Shown here: piece after piece, positions 21,184 to 23,136 of the stretch | How the letters are laid out: every line of letters starts with the position of its first letter | How positions within the stretch are numbered: position 1 is the stretch's first letter | Source: a virus | Strand: one strand, 5' to 3' | Virus record (IMG/VR): IMGVR_UViG_3300037502_003716 | Coordinates: 1-23,136 of that record | Length of the DNA: 23,136 nt | Position numbers and translations under genes: made by a program | The notes under the pieces: generated by a model | Database searches by the model: none | Told to the model about the DNA's origin: nothing | Seen by the model: only the letters and a program-made list of their open reading frames with translations

Positions 21184-21570
21184 TCAGAAGAACTTAAAGA
21201 TGATTGTGTTTTGACTTCCGATGTTGAATCTGTACCCCGATAATCCTGAATCACCGTATCCGCGTTCTGCAATCTCTGGATTCTGTTGATACTGACGTGG
21301 CTCATATTCTTGGTTTTCTTGGGGTAATGTGTATTCGTATTCTTGGATGGTTCGACGGTTTTGGCACGGTCTTTGTGGCGTAGTTTCTGTTTGCAAATAT
21401 GCCTGTTGAAACTCATAACCTGGCGGGAGTTGTGCCAAGGCGTGACCTGTCATAGAGGGCGAGACAAGGCATAAGACAAGGCTTGTGCCAAGTCGTGCCA
21501 AGGTTTTGTGAGAAATTGCCGTGTCGCATGACAGGTTGTCGTGAACCAACGGGAGAAGAATTGTATCCAT
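21184..21570 (-). CDS. Secreted Tyr/Gln/Glu-rich protein
   Basis: 128 aa. A rather long N-region (about 26 residues) is followed by the hydrophobic core LGTSLVLCLVSPSMTGHALA and a likely cleavage at ALA-Q (about residue 47), so this is a Sec-exported protein, not a lipoprotein as no lipobox Cys follows. The mature part is 80 aa, rich in Q, E, Y, P and R (QEYEYTLPQENQEYEPRQYQQ) and ends with IGSQNTIIFKFF. No fold or family is recognised; such low-complexity exported proteins are often adhesive or surface-layer parts. Its ATG overlaps the stop of the 73-aa gene (TAATG). It is coupled to the TM genes, so it may be an extracytoplasmic part of the same complex. Confidence 0.6.
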   Translation of the reverse strand: MDTILLPLVHDNLSCDTAISHKTLARLGTSLVLCLVSPSMTGHALAQLPPGYEFQQAYLQTETTPQRPCQNRRTIQEYEYTLPQENQEYEPRQYQQNPEIAERGYGDSGLSGYRFNIGSQNTIIFKFF

Positions 21571-21764
21571 TATTTTGAGTCCTTTTGCACTATGTTAATG
21601 AATTGGTTTTTTGCAGAGAGTAGACTGCAAATACCGTTTGCATTTGCTTGTAGCATCCAGATGACACTACCACCTCCAATACCCGTTCCAATTATTAGGA
21701 GTATGATTGTGTTAATCATTGACTTCTTAATATTGTTTGCTGTTTTTGCGATAGATGACACCAT
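21570..21764 (-). CDS. Small single-TM protein
   Basis: 64 aa from the ATG at 21764 (MVSSIAKTANNIKKS); a TTG at 21791, preceded by CGGAGGGA, would give 73 aa and may be the true start. A basic N-terminus precedes one TM helix with a Gly-rich core (NTIILLIIGTGIGGGSVIWM), then a polar C-terminal part (NGICSLLSAKNQF) with one Cys. The size, positive start and single TM resemble inovirus coat-type proteins, but this is only a resemblance. It is the first of the membrane-protein series and its stop overlaps the next ATG (TAATG). Confidence 0.52.
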   Translation of the reverse strand: MVSSIAKTANNIKKSMINTIILLIIGTGIGGGSVIWMLQANANGICSLLSAKNQFINIVQKDSK

Positions 21765-21842
21765 AATCTGTACCTGGTTTTTGCTTAACAAATCCCTCCG
21801 TGCATAAGAAAAACCACATCGGGATATTGCTTTTTGATTGGT

Positions 21843-22388
21843 TTATTTGCCCTCTGGCAACGCAAAGTAATTGAGAACGTTTTCGCTTCCGGTAAGTTGA
21901 AATCGATCTGCTCTTTCAACCTCTCGAATCTCGGCATCAATAATCATTCCCACTTGATTGAAACAGGTTGTTACTTTTGCAAATTCAAAGCCTTGGGCAA
22001 AATGTTCTAAGACTTTCTCCTGTAGTTTTTCCGCAGCCAGTTCGACAACCTTGGGGGCTATTTGTTCGGCTAGATTGTCAGCCATTTTGTCGATTGTTTC
22101 AGCCATAGATCCGGCTGCGTGTTCTGTTTTTCCCCCCGCTTTCTTCTGTTGGGATTGCAAGTCTTTAACGTATTTTTCAACAGCTTGGGAAACAGACAAT
22201 GAGTGGGTTTGTTGTATTCCGATAATTGAAGAAAGAATCGCTACCATCCCATTTTGAGGAACATTTGTTGCGTCAAAATGGAAATTTTCTACCAGAGAGG
22301 AGATGATTAATCTGGCTCTTTCTGATTTGACTCCAACCGCAGATGCGATCGCGTCAAGGTCGTAGTTTTGTTGAGTTTGTGCTGTCAT
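21843..22388 (-). CDS. Hypothetical helical protein with N-terminal HTH-like part
   Basis: 181 aa. Residues about 9-30 (LDAIASAVGVKSERARLIIS) look like a helix-turn-helix; the centre has a long amphipathic helix (MAETIDKMADNLAEQIAPKV then VELAAEKLQEKVLEHFAQGF) that would form a coiled coil or bind membrane surface. No TM or signal peptide is seen. It overlaps the previous gene by the ATGA sequence, so both are co-translated. It is probably a DNA-binding or partition-like regulator for this operon or a cytoplasmic component of the complex; no family is recognised. Confidence 0.52.
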   Translation of the reverse strand: MTAQTQQNYDLDAIASAVGVKSERARLIISSLVENFHFDATNVPQNGMVAILSSIIGIQQTHSLSVSQAVEKYVKDLQSQQKKAGGKTEHAAGSMAETIDKMADNLAEQIAPKVVELAAEKLQEKVLEHFAQGFEFAKVTTCFNQVGMIIDAEIREVERADRFQLTGSENVLNYFALPEGK

Positions 22389-22642
22389 AATCCTCTTAAT
22401 TTAATGTCGTTTAAAATCCGTTCACGGGTTCGAGTTCTTGCCCTGTTTTTATACTCGATTAACTTGCTTGCAGCATCAGCCGAAATCATGCCGTCATTGG
22501 GTTGAAAATCAAATTCCTCTGGGCTTAAAACGCCTCGGAGGTCTTGACATAGGGTTCGGAGGTAATTAACCGAAACTCCTAAACTCTCGGCTACCTGCTC
22601 ACGGGTAAAATGGGTAATTTCCTCAATACTTGCGCTCCGCAT
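22385..22642 (-). CDS. Small HTH protein (MerR-like fold), first gene of the long operon
   Basis: 85 aa. FTREQVAESLGVSVNYLRTL is a typical winged HTH of the MerR/excisionase type; the C-terminal part (SADAASKLIEYKNRARTRTR) is a basic helix. Regulator of its own operon is the likeliest role. The operator palindrome and the direct repeats sit just upstream (22673-22756). Confidence 0.62.
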   Translation of the reverse strand: MRSASIEEITHFTREQVAESLGVSVNYLRTLCQDLRGVLSPEEFDFQPNDGMISADAASKLIEYKNRARTRTRERILNDIKLRGL

Positions 22643-22672
22643 AAATGATTACAAATCGTTTGGTTTTTGTTT

Positions 22673-22696
22673 GTTAAGCGAAATGAAACGCTTAAC
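22673..22696. promoter_or_regulatory. 24-bp palindromic operator-like site
   Basis: GTTAAGCG (22673-22680) and CGCTTAAC (22689-22696) are perfect inverted copies separated by AAATGAAA. It lies 31 bases upstream of the operon's first ATG, in the position of a repressor site for the HTH or XRE protein. No convincing -10/-35 pair is seen within it. Confidence 0.5.
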
Positions 22697-22735
22697 TAAC
22701 AACAACAATAAACCCATATCAAAGGGGCGACAATT

Positions 22736-22756
22736 CACTTGTGATTGCACTTGTGA
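22736..22756. repeat. Tandem direct repeats CACTTGTGA (iteron- or operator-like)
   Basis: Two identical nonamers at 22736-22744 and 22748-22756 are 12 bases apart, about one helical turn, so a protein dimer or two copies could bind on the same DNA face. The outer ends TTCAC and GTGAA also make the whole segment roughly palindromic. Confidence 0.5.
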
Positions 22757-22774
22757 ACAAGATTGATAGACACT

Positions 22775-22810
22775 AAAAAACCCTCCGCAGTAAAGGACTG
22801 GAGAGGGTTT
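22775..22810 (-). terminator. Rho-independent terminator of the XRE regulator gene
   Basis: AAACCCTC (22778-22785) pairs with GAGGGTTT (22803-22810), with an extra CAGT/ACTG pair inside. On the minus strand it is followed by a run of T (the AAAAAA at 22775-22780), so it ends the transcript of the gene at 22831. Confidence 0.8.
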
Positions 22811-22830
22811 GGTTTTGAGTTTTCAATTTG

Positions 22831-23019
22831 TCATTGGTAGTTGGCTAATACTTTCTGGGCTTCTTTTATAGCTCTTGGTGATGGGTTGCGATCGCCTGAG
22901 CTCCATTTGCTAACTGCGCTTACAGAATAATCCATTTCTTCGGCTATCTTTTCGATAGTCCAACCTAACCGACTTTGCAGTAAATGAACTGGGTTAATAC
23001 GGTCGCTTTGTGCAAACAT
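22831..23019 (-). CDS. XRE-family HTH transcriptional regulator
   Basis: 62 aa, almost only the DNA-binding domain: LGWTIEKIAEEMDYSVSAVSKWSSGDRNPSPRAI (given in two parts here as LGWTIEKIAEEMDYS and VSAVSKWSSGDRNPSP) is a clear Cro/C1-type HTH with the S-x-S-x-V-S-x-W-x-x-G recognition helix. It probably acts as a dimer and represses the nearby operon or its own gene. It is single, with its own TATAAT box (23120-23125) and terminator. A hairpin in its leader could be the operator. Confidence 0.82.
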   Translation of the reverse strand: MFAQSDRINPVHLLQSRLGWTIEKIAEEMDYSVSAVSKWSSGDRNPSPRAIKEAQKVLANYQ

Positions 23020-23060
23020 TGTAATAGCCTCAACTTATGGGTTAAAGAATGGGTTGGGGT

Positions 23061-23091
23061 GGGGCTGATCGGCTGATATCCGGTCAGCCCC
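23061..23091. promoter_or_regulatory. Hairpin in the leader of the XRE regulator gene
   Basis: GGGGCTGA (23061-23068) pairs with TCAGCCCC (23084-23091), with a further CGG/CCG pair inside. It lies between the predicted start near 23113 and the ATG. It could be a self-operator or an mRNA structure. Confidence 0.5.
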
Positions 23092-23119
23092 TTTCAGTAT
23101 TTGTGTTAATGTTATGCTG

Positions 23120-23125
23120 ATTATA
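23120..23125 (-). promoter_or_regulatory. -10 box of the XRE regulator gene
   Basis: ATTATA on the plus strand is TATAAT on the minus strand, about 100 bases upstream of the ATG at 23019. The -35 region would extend to the window edge and cannot be judged. Confidence 0.4.
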
Positions 23126-23136
23126 TGCTAAACGAC

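Noticed and set aside
21174-21416. N-terminal extension of the 20892 gene up to 21416
   Set aside because: It overlaps the secreted-protein gene in another frame and encodes only a basic, low-complexity stretch; later starts match the operon packing.
1-23136. tRNA or rRNA genes
   Set aside because: No cloverleaf-like pattern with GGTTCGA-type T-arm and acceptor pairing, and no rRNA-like conserved stretch, was found by eye; a tRNA scan was not possible.

Overview
ORGANISM AND ELEMENT TYPE. The window is AT-rich and carries eight copies of the octamer GCGATCGC (HIP1; near 1076, 5497, 12347, 14036, 15131, 17896, 22345 and 22888). That is far above chance for 23 kb and typical of cyanobacterial DNA, so the host is most likely a cyanobacterium; the genus cannot be told. 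The start of a terminase large subunit, a small terminase-like protein, an AntA-type antirepressor, phage-type Dam, a phage-type RuvC nuclease and a tail/receptor-binding-like block point to a prophage, a tailed phage or a phage-plasmid. Portal, capsid, tail tube, integrase and replication genes are not in the window. LAYOUT. (1) 1-718, minus: 5' end of terL and a terS-like gene with an HTH but no ordinary start codon. (2) 785-3293, plus: ParB-like protein coupled to a C5-cytosine methyltransferase, then an antirepressor with a strong terminator. (3) 3370-4177, minus: a double zinc-ribbon/AT-hook protein bracketed by two related hairpins, and a small unknown gene. (4) 4243-12173, plus: eight closely packed genes, probably surface/tail proteins: a GH10-like glycosidase, a 901-residue protein with a polyglycine linker, a repeat protein and two tandem beta-propeller paralogues. 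(5) 12174-13650: gene-poor, with a small ORF, three copies of a 21-nt repeat (two with perfect palindromes), a possible decayed ORF and a KGG-repeat gene. (6) 13666-14535, plus: phage-type Dam and a small membrane protein. (7) 14608-22642, minus: about nineteen tightly packed, often overlapping genes. They start with two regulator-like proteins, continue through many small single-TM or secreted proteins, a rhomboid protease, a coiled-coil protein and a four-TM protein to a membrane-anchored FtsK/HerA-like ATPase fused to a GIY-YIG nuclease, and end with two members of a small paralogous family and a RuvC-like nuclease. (8) 22643-23136: palindrome and direct-repeat operators, a terminator and an XRE regulator. 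HOW THE PARTS MAY WORK TOGETHER. The methyltransferases probably mark the element's own DNA against host restriction. The plus-strand block probably makes host-contact proteins, including a polysaccharide-cutting enzyme. The minus-strand operon is the most unusual part. It looks like an envelope complex built around a DNA-pumping ATPase with its own nuclease domain, but I see no relaxase, VirB4 or other type IV secretion hallmark and no tailed-phage morphogenesis gene in it. Its function is not known from the sequence; it is the best candidate here for an undescribed system. Within it, a roughly 0.5 kb secreted-protein cassette appears to have been inserted at the ATPase stop codon, leaving a 25-bp direct repeat.
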